From Equus caballus (Eukaryota; Chordata; Mammalia; Perissodactyla; Equidae): 64,000 bases of DNA. The position numbers and the translations under genes are program-made. Every line of letters starts with the position of its first letter. Positions within the stretch are counted from its first letter, which is position 1. Of the stretch, positions 24,179 to 36,235 are shown in pieces. Below the pieces are notes generated by a model. It was not told where the DNA came from, ran no database searches, and saw only the letters and a program-made list of their open reading frames with translations. Where the stretch lies: positions 23,932,001 through 23,996,000 of the forward strand of contig NC_091693.1 of the NCBI RefSeq assembly GCF_041296265.1. The letters run 5' to 3'.

Positions 24179-26409
24179 TCTCTCTCTCTGGCTCTCTCTT
24201 TCAAAGAACTCTGGAAACTGATATAAAATTTCAAGGAGAGAGGACTAGCCATTCAATTTTATATTTGAACTTTTCAGGCTAAAGTGCTGGGTAAGAAACT
24301 GAGTTGCAAGAATGTGTGAATTTCTCAGCATCTTAGATATTAAAATCTTGTAATGGTTAATGGCACTCAGTAAACACTAAATGAAAGAAAAACAAAAGGT
24401 AATCTCTACCCTCTCTCTTTCAAATATCCAAAACCAAGAAAGTCCACGTTTCTGGTCTCCAAAGTCTTAAGGAACAGAAAAATGAGTGACATTATAAAAT
24501 TGGGTGAGTACAAAAAAATAGGTAACCCTGAAAATGTATTTTAACCAGTTTTAACATAAAAAAGAGAAAAAACAAAGTATAGATCAATTCCAATTATACA
24601 TCCAAAGGTAAAAATTCTAAATAGGCTTATACATGTCAGGAAGTGTGAATTAATAGTAGACATCATTCAGCGGGGTTAATATCCAAATATTTGACACTAA
24701 GAAGTCTTTTAAATGTATCTCACCATGGTTAAACTTGGAAAACATTCAAGAGATGTACAAAAGGTGTCCCTGGGACACAAGCCTGTCCTTGAGTATCTGA
24801 GTTGGCATTAGATCCTCTGAGAACTCTCAGAACTGCCCTTGGCGGGGTGGGGGGGGGGGGGGGGTCTGTGCTCCTCCTGAGAAAAGAGGTTTCTGAGAAA
24901 AGATGGGACATGTCAGTGACAGGCTTGGGTCTGAAGCTGGTCCTGGAGGGGACAGGAAGGGAATGAGTGGCTGGGCCTGACCCTAGAGTCCACTTCACTC
25001 TTGCTCTTCTCCTACATCTGTCCTGTGCCACCCCCAAGAGCCCCTTTCTGCCTACCTGGCATCTTTTATACTCCAGGAAGGGGTATAAAGAGGGAAGGGT
25101 GTGGGCAGGGATAGGAGGGCCTATGAGGGGCAGACCACTTCTAGGTGACCCTGCCTCAGAGACTCATCACACCCATCCCAGCCCAGACATCTCTTGAGGA
25201 TAGGGCCCTGAATAGATTGTAGGGATACTGCACAGGGTTGAGGAGCCTCACCTGAGACCAGGAGCTCCAAGGGGTCACTAGGATGTGACCACACGTGAGG
25301 GTAGTTCCTGTAAAAGCCATAGCAGCTGAACATCCACTTGTGGAAGGGGATCACAGGGCCCACAGGGAACAGGGCCTGGAACTGCCCATTGGGTTGTCGC
25401 TGTGAATCCAGGGTCCAGGAGGTCTTGTTTTCTCCTTCCTTAGTGAGAACAAACCTGGCAAATCCAAGCTTTGAGCCACACTGGAGGGTCACATTCCCTC
25501 CTGAGATCACCAGTGGGCTCGGCAGGGCTGAGAGGGTGGGTTTGGTGTAGAATCCTAGGAGAGGAGGAGGAAGTATGTTAAATGGGCTCACACATCCCTC
25601 ATATCCCCCAGGGCTGGGCTGTGAGAAGGGACACATCCCTGAGAGTCGATCCCCATCCTGAGGGCAGAGCCTGATGCTGGGACTGTTGAGTGTCCTCTCA
25701 CCTGTCACCACCAGCTCGAGGGGGTCACTGTGCTCTGACCAGCCAGTGGGGCCGAGATAGTAACAGTGATATGTCCCTGAATATTTCTCTGTCATGTGTG
25801 GGATGGAGAAATTGGCCTTTTCCCCGGGCTCCAGAGGGCTCTTTTGGTCCCAAGGCACTGGATTTCGCTCTTTATGCAGACGATACTCTTGGGTCTCCAG
25901 TGTCCCTTGACACCTGATGGCCACAGGCTTCCCCCGAGGGATCACAGAGCCTGGCTCAGCCCAGATGGTGGGTTTGGGGAGAGTGTCTGGAATGATATCA
26001 GAGGCTGGGTCAAAAGACATTCCAAACCCCCAGTTCGCCCAGCTCTTAGCTCCAGGAACCTCTCAGATGATCCCCATCCCTCAACCCAAACTGCTGTTCT
26101 CCATCCCCAGCTGCCTGAGGGTGACCCCTTGTCTCCAATGAGAAGGTGGTATCTGGGGATCTGGGGACAGACTCACCTGCCTGCACTGGGGTCCTCGGGT
26201 CCATACTCAGCCCTGGAAGAGAATTCCCTGTGAGAGATTTGCCCTTGAATCCTGAGCAGAACCTCCCCTCCCCATGAGCCTCCTGAGTCCTGGGGTCTCC
26301 TGACAGACCAGGACCTGGCTGTGGCATGGGGTCCCGCCCAGACTAAGGCTTCCCCTCACCCTCCTCAAATCTCACCAAGGAATACTAGGGCCATAAGGGT
26401 AGGAGTCAT
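23021..26409 (-). CDS. Two-Ig-domain activating leukocyte receptor, LILRA-like, intact
   Basis: Five exons with canonical splice sites: 26409-26376, 26212-26177, 25986-25702, 25554-25252 and 23157-23021 (34+36+285+303+137 = 795 bases, 264 residues plus stop). The signal peptide begins [14 protein letters not shown] and is typical of LILR. Ig domain 1 has [20 protein letters not shown] and YHCYY, ending [14 protein letters not shown]. Ig domain 2 has [19 protein letters not shown] and FSCYG, ending [13 protein letters not shown]. Both Ig cysteine pairs are present, with possible N-glycosylation at NFS, NVT and NKT. The last exon gives [11 protein letters not shown] followed by a hydrophobic span and a short tail, [12 protein letters not shown]. 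The Arg in the membrane is the residue by which LILRA and FCAR members pair with FcR gamma (family knowledge), so this should be an activating receptor of myeloid-type cells. The Ig domains are LILR-like, but the exon plan (two Ig, then one membrane exon) is that of FCAR. The ligand is unknown. Confidence 0.88.
24147..24199. repeat. (ATC)n/(TC)n microsatellite in intron 4
   Basis: About ten tandem atc units are followed by a short tc run. The equivalent site in the duplicate block is at 17808-17903. A G run of about 16 bases also lies at 24849-24864 in the same intron. Confidence 0.9.
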
Positions 26410-27004
26410 GGTGTCTTCTCCTTCTGTCCTCAGCAATGCAGAAGGAGACGACGGTGTCCAGCAGGACAGACAGGGACAGCATGTGTTCCCTCTGAGGCTG
26501 GTCCTCCCTGTCACAGAGTTGTCATGTCAGCAGCCCCCAGTTCAGGGAACTGCCTTCTCCAGGAAGCTGTGTCTCATTTACAGTTTGGAGCAGCAAATAG
26601 AGGCAGAGATGTTCCTGCCACGTGAGAGTGATTCAGGACATGTCCTTCCCTCTCAGAGCCTCCCCCATGGGGTCTTCATCCTCAGCCCACCCATCACAAC
26701 ATCCCTGTGGTGTCCTCACCATAAACACTGGTCATCTATGACCTGGATATGTTTCAGGGAAGATGCAGGTTCCTGCTGCACTGCAGAGCTCAGATCAGCA
26801 GAGACACACGCTCAACATCTAACTGTACAGTTCAGGTCGAGGTCATTGGGACAATGAGCACAAAGGAGAAATACAGTGAAATAAAGGAAGGAAACGTCAC
26901 CCTTATGCTGGCCCCAGAGTGTGGGTTTTCTTTCTATCACATCCCCTGTTCACAGACTTCTCTTTTTTCTGCAACAGCATCCACTACCATTTCTATGGGA
27001 ACAA

Positions 27005-27252
27005 ACTTCTGAGTCATCCCCACCTCCTCAGACCCCTTGTTCCCTTGGGCAGAGCTCTCTTCCTCATCCTGGGGTACTGTCTTGACCTTTAGGGGCCAGT
27101 GAGTGGGTTAGTGCTCTGGTTTTGGGGGACTTCTGAGTCATTCCCACCTCCTCAGACTCCTTGTTCCCTTGGGCAGAGCTCTCTTCCTCATCCTGGGGTA
27201 CTGTCTTGACCTTTAGGGGCCAGTGAGTGGGTTAGTGCTCTGGTTTTGGGGG
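27005..27252. repeat. 124-bp tandem duplication upstream of the intact receptor
   Basis: Two adjacent copies, 27005-27128 and 27129-27252, begin acttctgagtcat and end ggttttggggg. I count two mismatches between them. They lie about 600-840 bases upstream of the start codon, in a segment whose first part (gagtcat, cctcctc) resembles the upstream flanks of the other units (about 15020, 35215 and 60665). The high identity implies recent origin. Confidence 0.92.
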
Positions 27253-27284
27253 ACAAGGCTGATTACCATTTAAATATTCCATCT

Positions 27285-27425
27285 TCATATACTACCCATG
27301 TGACCTTGAGTGTTAATGTCCAATCTCTGATCCTCAGTTTCCTCATCTGCAACATGTTGTCATGAGTCCCACTCCTCAGAGGTGTTTTGGGGTCAGTGGT
27401 GCTGGGTTCATAGGAGGGATAAATC
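27285..27425 (-). mobile_element. MIR SINE, antisense
   Basis: The typical MIR words are gtgaccttgagtg and cctcagtttcctcatctgca, with the usual diverged flanks. This is an ancient mammalian SINE. Confidence 0.65.
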
Positions 27426-29784
27426 ATTTTAACTTCCAGTCCTGATTAAGATGTGTGGGGTTTGAAACATGAGAGTATCAAGGTGTCAGACTCCACAGTC
27501 ATGGTGGATGATGGATTTGCCCACTCAAGAACCCCCATCTGCTCCTAACACTGAGAAATGTTGTTTGTAATATTTCTGGTTTGCAGCCATAGTCAATTGC
27601 AGAAAAAGAGAAATGAAAGTCCTGAAATAGAGAGAGAATGGCAAGAAAAAAAAATCAAAGCTGAGTAGCCACAGTGCCTGGAACCATCAAGGGGTCATTA
27701 GAGTGGAAGTTTTCACATCTACATGGAAAGGAGAGGGATCCCAGGTCCTCACAGACAGGGAAGGGAGCAGGGCTCAAGGTTAAAGTTGGAAGCTGTATTT
27801 CCCCTCCCTCATATATGTGGGTGGGCACTAGATTATCTCTGCCCACTGACCCAGCCCAGAGGTCAGCACTGAGTCATGTCCCATGTGTTTGTGGAACACA
27901 TTCATTTCAGTATAGTCCCCCATAGATGTTTGTCTATGTGTGAGTATGAGGTTCATAGTGGAACCAACCCTTCTGAGCACATGCCCAGTCAGATGCTAAG
28001 TTTGGGAGAGGGGTTACCACAGGGCAGTTCAGTTGCAACAATCCACTCCTTTCAGCCCTGAAGCTCAGGACAGCCCTGGGATAAACTAGGGAAAATCAAG
28101 TGTGTAGGAGGTTAGCATTCAACATAAATAGACATCAAAGAGAAGTCCTAATAATGATAAACAGTGCTGTGAAAGACAATGTACCAAGTCATGACTGGAA
28201 TTTTCATATCCAAGGAAATAGAACACTAGGAATAAATGAAACTCATTTTAATATAAGCATGTCTAAATATCTGAAAAAATAAAAGAGGAAATTAAATTCT
28301 TGGAAAAACAAAAGGAGTTATATTGCAGAAGTGTATGGAATTTTAGAAATGAATTAGACAAATATCTTAGAGGCAAAAATAACACTTTCATTTAATATAC
28401 TCAAAATATACTTTTCCTCAATGAGATGACATAGCCAAAGATCCAATTACGAAACTGGAATACAATATTGAGGGAATTTTGTAGGATGCAACATAGACTG
28501 GAATGAGAAAAGTAAGATTCATGGGGAATAGAAAGGAAAAAATAATGTATGTTGTGAATTTCAGAAGGAAAGCAGTGAGAATGATGTCTGCAGCAGGCCT
28601 AGAGGCAAATAGCGGGTGTTCTGGAGACATGTAGAAGTAACACATAAGTGGTCAGGTGCATGAATATATCAGCGAAATCTGAGTCTTGATTTTTAAAGGC
28701 AAAGTGAAGGAAATCGATGGGAGCTGAGCTTGAAACACACACACAAAAGTGCCAAAAGATATGGAAAAGTACAATCAAAGAATTAATTGTGAGTGAAGAA
28801 TTCTATACTTACTCAAATTACTACTAAGGGGCAAAGGTGAAAGGGTCAGCAGAGGAGAAATCCCCTAGTTTGAGGAGACCTGGGGCGCATCTGACATGTT
28901 TGGACTCATGTCTCACATGTTGAAACCTCCACGTCAGGCTTCATCATCAGGAGAGATGAGAAGGGTGTTGGTAGTAGATCCTTAACCATCAGATGTATTC
29001 TCCCCTCCTTAAAGTTGGATTGTATTTTTTATTTGAAATAAGAAAATGCTTTCAAGTATCTTAATAAAAATAAAGAGCAAAAATAAGGTGTTTACAGATG
29101 TACAAGGTCTTAGACATTTTACTGTTTACATGCTCACCAAAAGTAACACTAAAATATGTATTTAAGCCAAAGAACAATAAGAAAATCAGAGAAATTGAGA
29201 TTAAAAAGTGAGGAAAATAAAGGCAAAACAAATAAACTTTGGAAAAATTTGCTTATATATGCATACACATATACACACATATTTAAATTTAAGAAAGCTG
29301 AGTCAAAATATTGTGTGTGTGTGTGTGTTAGTTTGTGTGTGTTAGAGAGAGAATACTTTTGAAAGAAAGTAAGTACTGAGAGTTCAGCTAAGGTGAAACG
29401 TTCTTTTCCTATCTAAAGCAGAGGATGCATCAAAAATAGTTCAAAACCATATCTAAATACCAAGATAAACAATGGAGTTAACTACCTAAAATTAAAAGTG
29501 CAATTTATAACATCCCAACTGGTTAATGTAATTGTACAAAAGAAGTAAATCTTAATCAAACCAAACGTGGTCTGGAAATTCAAAGGGAAAGTAGGAGAAT
29601 ACAGGATATCTTAATTCATAAAGAAGCAACAACGCTTAAATAAAATGGTGGCGATACTTCAAAATATTCTTTTATTTCCAAACATTAAAAGATTATGGAC
29701 TTACTCTAGGATAGCAGAATAAGAGTTCTTACCATCAGGCTCCCAAAGAACAATGATTTTGACAACAAGAATTGAAGATGGCTG
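27426..29784. other. No gene recognised; A-rich diverged DNA
   Basis: There is no Ig, leader or membrane exon and no clear repeat boundary. 28090-28420 is A-rich and could be an eroded sense L1 piece. A (gt)n run lies at about 29308-29330. Nothing here supports a coding region. Confidence 0.4.
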
Positions 29785-30929
29785 AACCTCATCTCTGAAA
29801 TAACACCCAAGTCCATACTGATAACCTTCATCTCAATTCAGATTCATGGGACATGGTGGGTTCAGAAACTCACATGAACTCATTTTCATTCATAGTTTTA
29901 CATCTTGTGATATTGGGCAATGTCTTCAGAGACCCAGTTTCTCACCTGGGAAGTGGCTCACTGTCTGACTAGACTTAGGTGAACCTGAACAGGTTGATGG
30001 TGATCATGTTTTGAGAGAACCTCAGTGCCAATATATGAAATATTTGATATAACAGATAAAGAGAAACTTTGGTTGATGTTCAGTGTCTAGTGAAGGCTAC
30101 AGCTTTCTCCACCTTAATTTAATCTCACCTCACAAAATTGTACAGAATATACACACAAGTTATAAATAGAAATGTATTATTTATCAGTAATAACAAATAG
30201 ACTGATTAGTATACAAATGAAAGTCAAGAATATCGCCAGTGTTCCACAAGACCCTGTGGATTCCATCTTGAACAAAACGTTCAGACGTATCTTTATAGGA
30301 TGTAAAGACCATTTTTAATAATGTTTTTTTCAGAGCGCTGAGTTATAGCATACCACCTGACTTTCACTTCACTCAGCAGTGTGCTCATTCAAACTGTTGG
30401 TTTGGTATTTCAGGAGAAACTATGACAGGTATCATCCGACAAGGAAAGAAAGACTTAATGGATCCAAAAAGGGTTTTAGGGAGTTATTTTGGATTTATCT
30501 GTTCTAATCTGGACCCAATTGTCATCCATTTATTCAGTTATTTAAAACAGATTCTGTATTCTGATTTGAAGAGGTACACACATCAAATTATGTGGTAAAT
30601 AAAAATAGAGAAAAATATATTACAGGAAATTGGAGCAGAGCATGAAGATGAACATAGATGTGGACCCAAACCTATGATGCGGATGCAGCCACGTGTTATA
30701 GGGGTGAGAAAAGAAGGGGTCCAGTCAAGAAAAATCAATAGTGGTACAGAGAGAAATTACCACAATTTAACTAGAGAAAAGCCTCGACAGGAACAACCCA
30801 TATATTTCCTACACCTGAACTATGTTTACATTCTCAATATTCTCAGCAGACTGCTCTCCCTATTTATGCCTCTGATTTTCTTCCAGAACCTCTTGGTATC
30901 ATCAGATTTATTTCCAAGCTTCTATCTCC
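29785..30929. repeat. Duplicated 3'-flank of unit E
   Basis: It aligns with 8230-10712 (unit A, with a shorter middle) and with 21090-21440. Examples are cccaagtccatactga, and ctcaggttgatgg-type words near 29990. 30240-30640 matches 10050-10400 closely (gaccctgtggattccatcttgaac). Confidence 0.75.
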
Positions 30930-33315
30930 CTAAATAGTGGGTGTGTTCCCTCTTGTGTTTATCTCCTGGCTGTAACTTTGGGTCATTCTCTGACTGGGCT
31001 GAGTTGAAACAGAAGCACCCTGATAGCCACCATGATCAAGGCAAACATGCCCATCTAGATGAGATTCTCCATTGTGTAATCTTGGTTGTTTGATTCTAGA
31101 AATTGAGGACCAAGAGATCACAGTGGTCAGGGCAGACTGAAATCACCCCAGGATCCCTGCATGTCCATCCAGGGCACCTGCCTTCTGTTGACAGGATTTG
31201 GTTCTCTGGACCCGGCTCCATAACTGAGAATTTCTCCTTACTCATCCTTCCTGGAGTCTGACTTGTTTTGTGAGGGTTTGAGCTTATCAGCTACTCCTGA
31301 GAGCCAAAACCAGAGAGTGTGAATGAGGATACTTAGGCATGCATAGGTAATCTCTTTTCTCATCTCCAGTGAGTCTCAAAAACTAGCTAAAGCCAATCTC
31401 AATCCCTTGAGATGAGCACCTCCAGAGTCTCATCTTCAATCTACTTAGGAGGCAGAGATGTCCATTTGGGGCTTTATTTTGTCCTGAGAATTAGTAATAT
31501 GAAGGAGTGAAGGGCTGGGTCTACCTTTCAGTTCCTCCGTCTCAGCCAGTTCTTTTTGTCTCTGGCTCAGGATTACATATTTCACATCATTTTCCTTTCT
31601 TCTCTCTATCAAAGTATTCTTTTAGAAAATAAATGATAAGCTATCTACAAAATAGGCTGTTTTTCTCAGATGAAAAATAATCCTAATTAACATAAGCTAA
31701 TTATTCTTTCAGTTTGTATTCTATGTAAGAAGATTGATGAGAAACAAGCAAAAAAGGTAAATGATAAAATAAAATATTTAGAAGGGCACATGGACAAAAT
31801 ACAGATATCTATAGATGTAAGAGAGGCACTGGAAATTTGAAAATTTCAATACCAAGGAATACCAGGAAACATGGAGATGGAGGAGGGGAATACTAAACAT
31901 AAGTTCTTGTGGAATAAGTTTCAGAGAATGACCAGATCTGGGTGACAACCTGCTGCTCATGGAAATTGGGCAGAAATCCTGCCTTTCTCCTTTCCTCTCA
32001 TGCAATGACAGTGCTTCCTGGTGGGGACAGAACATGCTCAGCATGGACAGAAATCCCCAGAGAAGAATTTATGGAACTTCTTCCACAGAAATTCACTGGC
32101 AGACAACTTCAGAACTAATTGAGCCTTTTGAAATGCAGGATAGGATTTTGCTTTTGAGAGAGGAGAGAATAAAGTTTCAGATACGGATAGAATTTTGTTG
32201 ATATCTCATCCAAGGATGGCTGAGAGAACTCAACTTCAGGTTATAAGTTCTACTGAATCCCCCAGCTTCCTCGACCTGAAAATGAGAGGCTATCTTTACC
32301 TTCCTCTTCCAAAATTGCCTTGATCACTCTTAACCGACCCCAGAAATCAGCACCATGGGCAGAGTCAGCTCTTTTCCCCCACCTCAGCTGAGGGTCTTTC
32401 CCTTCATGCATTTCCTCTCATACTGACCACATACATCCCCTCCTGACTCCATCACAGAGCCTGGGTGGGCTGAAAGGGAGGGTGCAACCTACATTCCTGA
32501 GGGAGAAGGAAGGAGCTGTGTTGAAGAGAGGGAGACTGTCAGCCAACATACACCAGGTGTAGACTGTGAGTGCTGAGGTCCCCTGAGGCCACATGTCATT
32601 CCCTTATGCCTGTGAAGAGGAGCCTATAGCAGGGAATTGGATCTCATAGATTTGTAGAGAAACAGGTTTTTTTTTTTTTTTTTTGCTGGAGTCCTGTGGG
32701 GCCTCTGTATCCAAAGGTTTAGAGACCATCTCTCTATACAGATGGTAAATTTCAACCTGCAGAGACCTCGGACACTAGATGGTCACAGGGCTCTCCATGG
32801 TGACCATGGGACCTGGGACAGTCCATACGGATGTTTTGGGGGGGGCTCTTGGAAAGGAATCAGACCTGAAGTTTCAGGGGAGCCCTTCTCTCCTCAGCCT
32901 CCACAGCTGTCACTCAAGTTCCCTCTCTGACTACTCATTATCAGTCCAAACCCTCTGTGCTCCCACAGTTGCCCAGGGGGGTTCAGTAGGATGAAGCAGG
33001 AGGTGTGGGGGACAACTCACCTGCCTGTACCTGGTGCCAAGGGTCCCTGAGGCATCCATGGAAGAGAGTTCCCTGTAAGAGTGTGACTCTCCCACCTATA
33101 GAAGATCCAGGCATAGTCTGGGCCCCTGAGAGCTGGGGTTAGATCTGGGGCTGAGCACACTCTCCTTCCCCCGAGAAGTCCCCCTCCACTGAGCCTACTG
33201 AGTCCTGAGGTCTCAATAACCAGGACATCAAAGGAGAGGTGACCACATGACCGCACCAATCCTCTTTTCCTTAAAACTCACCAAGTCACTGAAAGGCAAT
33301 GAGGGAAGGTGTCCC
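30930..33315 (-). pseudogene. LILR/FCAR-like pseudogene E
   Basis: It has the same order as pseudogene A. Leader exon 1 (33315-33282) has GGG at the start-codon position and an in-frame stop, though its gtgagt donor is good. Leader exon 2 (33056-33021) reads CLRDPWHQVQA but its acceptor is TG, not AG. The first Ig exon (from 32847 to about 32640) reads VWTVPGPM and SPVTI-stop-C, then YHLYREM, and has an A run of 18 (plus-strand T, 32667-32684) where copy A has four. Only the start of the second Ig exon is kept (from 32496 down). The membrane exon (31095-30930) reads DYTMENLI-stop-MGMFALIMV, with the Arg codon position now TAG and one base missing before the tail. No product is expected. Confidence 0.78.
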
Positions 33316-35265
33316 GGCACTGCTTCCCATGGTCTCCAGCCGTGCAGAGGATGTATAAAGTCCACAGAGCCTGGCAGGACAGACACATGGGGTGTGACAA
33401 GGTCCGGGCTCCATGCAACACATCACGAGTTCCTCATCAGTAGTTCCTCATAAGAAGGAGAACAGCCCCTCCCAGGGCCTCACTCTGCTCTTCCTGAAGT
33501 GTGGGGCTGAGGAGACAGTAGGTACTGGGGATCTTTCAGATCAGATTTGAGTCTCTTCATACTCCACACACTCTGCCTCCACCTCGTGCCAACACAAATC
33601 CTTAAAGTGACACCTGTTTCAGAACATGAGGCTTGGAGATGGCAGAAGAGCCAGCACAACCTCTGTTGCAATTCTGGGTCTGCCTCTTATAGGGGCTTCG
33701 TGACTTGGGGCAAATCACTTCCTTTGCTGAGCTTCTGTAAATGCAAATTTTATTCCTTCCTTTCATCAGCTAGGAAGTCAGTCAATATTTACTGAGCAGT
33801 TACCCTGTCCATTCATGGTGCCAGGCACTGGAGAGTCATTGGTGAAGCTGACAGAGTCTTTCCCCATGACTCCTGGGGCTAAGGTGAATGAAGACAGAGA
33901 TTACAAATATTTAGGTGGCAAATAATTCAGCTGTAGTCTTGTTTTAATACAAGCTGGAAGAAAAAAGAAAACAGGGTACAATGAGATTCAATAACAAGTA
34001 GATGTCCTGCTACCTGGGTCCTGGTTGTGAGGGGTCCTTCTGGGGGAAGCAGTGACCCAAGGTAGGAGCAGGGGTCATCCTAGAGGTGGTGGGGTGGGCA
34101 TCCTTGCCCAGAAAGATCTGAGTTGTTTTCAGAGTTGAGGCCAATCAGGAGAACGCGGGACCTTTCCACACAGGATCTTGAGAAGCTTGAAAGCATTTTT
34201 AATTTTATCTTTGAGGCAATGGGAAGATTTTAAGCAACAAGACAGTATGAACAGATTTCTATTTTATAAAGACTATCACCATGTAGAAAACATAAGGCAG
34301 AAAGAACTTATTGATAATTAACTATATTAAAAATAAAACTCCAACATTACTCTAGCCCATGGATGGTGTGTTGATCAGTATTGTAAGTCATTTATATGTT
34401 TTTCATGTATATTTCTTACACAAACTTATAAGACAAAATACATTTACAGTTGACTAGAAAGATACCAGACAGCTACTTGGACTAGCAATTTGGAAAGGAG
34501 TGGGCTAGGTGCAGACCAACTGAGGGAACAGCTGGAGGAAGGCACAGAATTGTTAAGTAGCTCAGTTCATGCGTGTGTTTGTGCATGTGTGTGGTTAACT
34601 ATGATGAGTTTGGTTGAGGAGGAGAGTTGTGTTTGCTGGGGCTGGTGAGTTTAGCTCAGCCCTGATCATTGACAACCTTGAACATCAGATGGTGCAACTG
34701 TATGTTTTTTGAAGATGGAAACAGTAAGCATTTTGAGCAGGGCAGGATCAGACGAGAGAGAGTTATTAGAAGAGTCCTTTGGAGGCAGCGAGAAGAATGA
34801 AATGGAGTGGAGGCCTGGACTGGAGGACCAGGGAGGAGGCTGATGAGATGATATAGATGAGACATCTTGAGTCTTGTGATAGATCAGGGGTTGTTAGGAA
34901 GGACTCAGGGGGCGTGGTGGTGTGGATTTGAAGAGCGGATGTGAAGTGCAAGAGATTGACAAACTGAGTGCTGTTCCTCTCTCTACCTTGGTGCCTGGAG
35001 GAGCCAATGGGGCCCTCACAGGGAGGACGACCCTGGGGGAAAGGGAGGCTTGGGGAGATGCTTAGAAGGCTGATCACCATTTCTCAGAAGAAAGCATGGC
35101 CCTGCCCCCTGAGCTGGGATTGTGGAGTTTCTTCCCCTCAAACACATTCCTTCACTGACTTCCTTGTTTCTGTAAGTTGGCACCACCTGTTTCTTCATCG
35201 CCCTCCTTCAAAACCTCTGAGTCATTTCTACCTCCTCGGAGCCACTTCCTTCCCAGGCAGAACTT
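33316..35265. repeat. Duplicated upstream flank of unit E
   Basis: It aligns in order with 13147-15110 upstream of unit A: gcctcactctgctcttcctg (33477), caatatttactgagcag (33783), ctccttcaaaacctctgagtc (35203). No gene was recognised. It ends where L1 3'-end sequence starts near 35265. Confidence 0.75.
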
Positions 35266-36235
35266 TTTAAAAATTGTTTTATTGAAGACATATCAGCTTA
35301 TAACACTGTGTAAATTTCAGAAGTACACTATTATATGTCAGTTTCTATATAGACAGCATCATATTCACCACCAACAGTCCAGTTTTATCCACCACCATGC
35401 ATATGTGGCCCTTTGCCCTCTTCAACCCTTCCCCTCTGGTAACCACTGATCTGTTCTCTTTGTGGATGTGTTTGTTTTTCTCCCACATATAACTGAAGTC
35501 GTGTTGTGTTTGTCTTTCTCTGTCTGACTTATTTCACTTCCCAAATCCTTCATGTAATTACACGAAACAAATTTTTTCAGGCTTATTAAGGTAAAATTGA
35601 CAAATAAAAAGTCATTTATTTTTAAAGTTCACAATGTGATGTTTTGATATACGTATACATTGTGAAATAATCAGCAGAATCAAGCTAATTGCCACATCCA
35701 TCAACTGACAGAGTTACCATTTCGTGTCTGTGTGGTGATGACACCTAAGATCCACCCTTTAAGCAAATTTCAAAGACACAATAGAGTCTTGCTACCTGTA
35801 GCCACATGACTGCACTTTAGATCTCCAGAACTCATTCATCTGCATAACTGAAACTTTGCATCTCTCTGTCTCCCCATTTCCCCTGCCCGTGGCAACCACC
35901 ATTCTACTCTGTTTCTGTGGTTTTGACTATTTTAGACTCCACATGTAAATCAAATTATGTTTTATTTGTCTTTGTCTTGCTTATTGCACTTAGCATAACG
36001 CTCTCCAGGTTCATCCTTGTTTTCACAAATGGCAAACTTTCCCTCTTTTTAAAAGATGAATAGTATTCCATTCATTGGTTGATGGACATGTGGGTTGTTT
36101 CACATCTTGGTTATTGTGAATAATGCTGCAATGAACTTAGGAGTGTAGCTATCTCTATGAGATCATAATTTTATTGAATAGGAAATACACCCAGAAGTGG
36201 GATTTCTGGATCATATGGTAGCTCTACTTTTAATT
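35265..36235 (-). mobile_element. Two stacked L1 3' ends, antisense
   Basis: 35265-35560 is a short 5'-truncated L1 3' end (attgttttattgaagacata, cttcccctctggtaaccact). 35570-36235 is an older L1 3' end of another subfamily (ttattaaggtaaaattgac, gatatacgtatacattgtga), broken off where the long L1 begins. Confidence 0.8.

Noticed and set aside
24147-24199. CRISPR-like regular repeats
   Set aside because: It is a simple trinucleotide microsatellite in a mammalian intron. There are no spacers and no Cas context.
25690-26857. Plus-strand frames of 75-178 residues across the receptor exons
   Set aside because: They are antisense shadows of the leader and Ig1 exons and 5' flank of the intact minus-strand gene. 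They have no family features.
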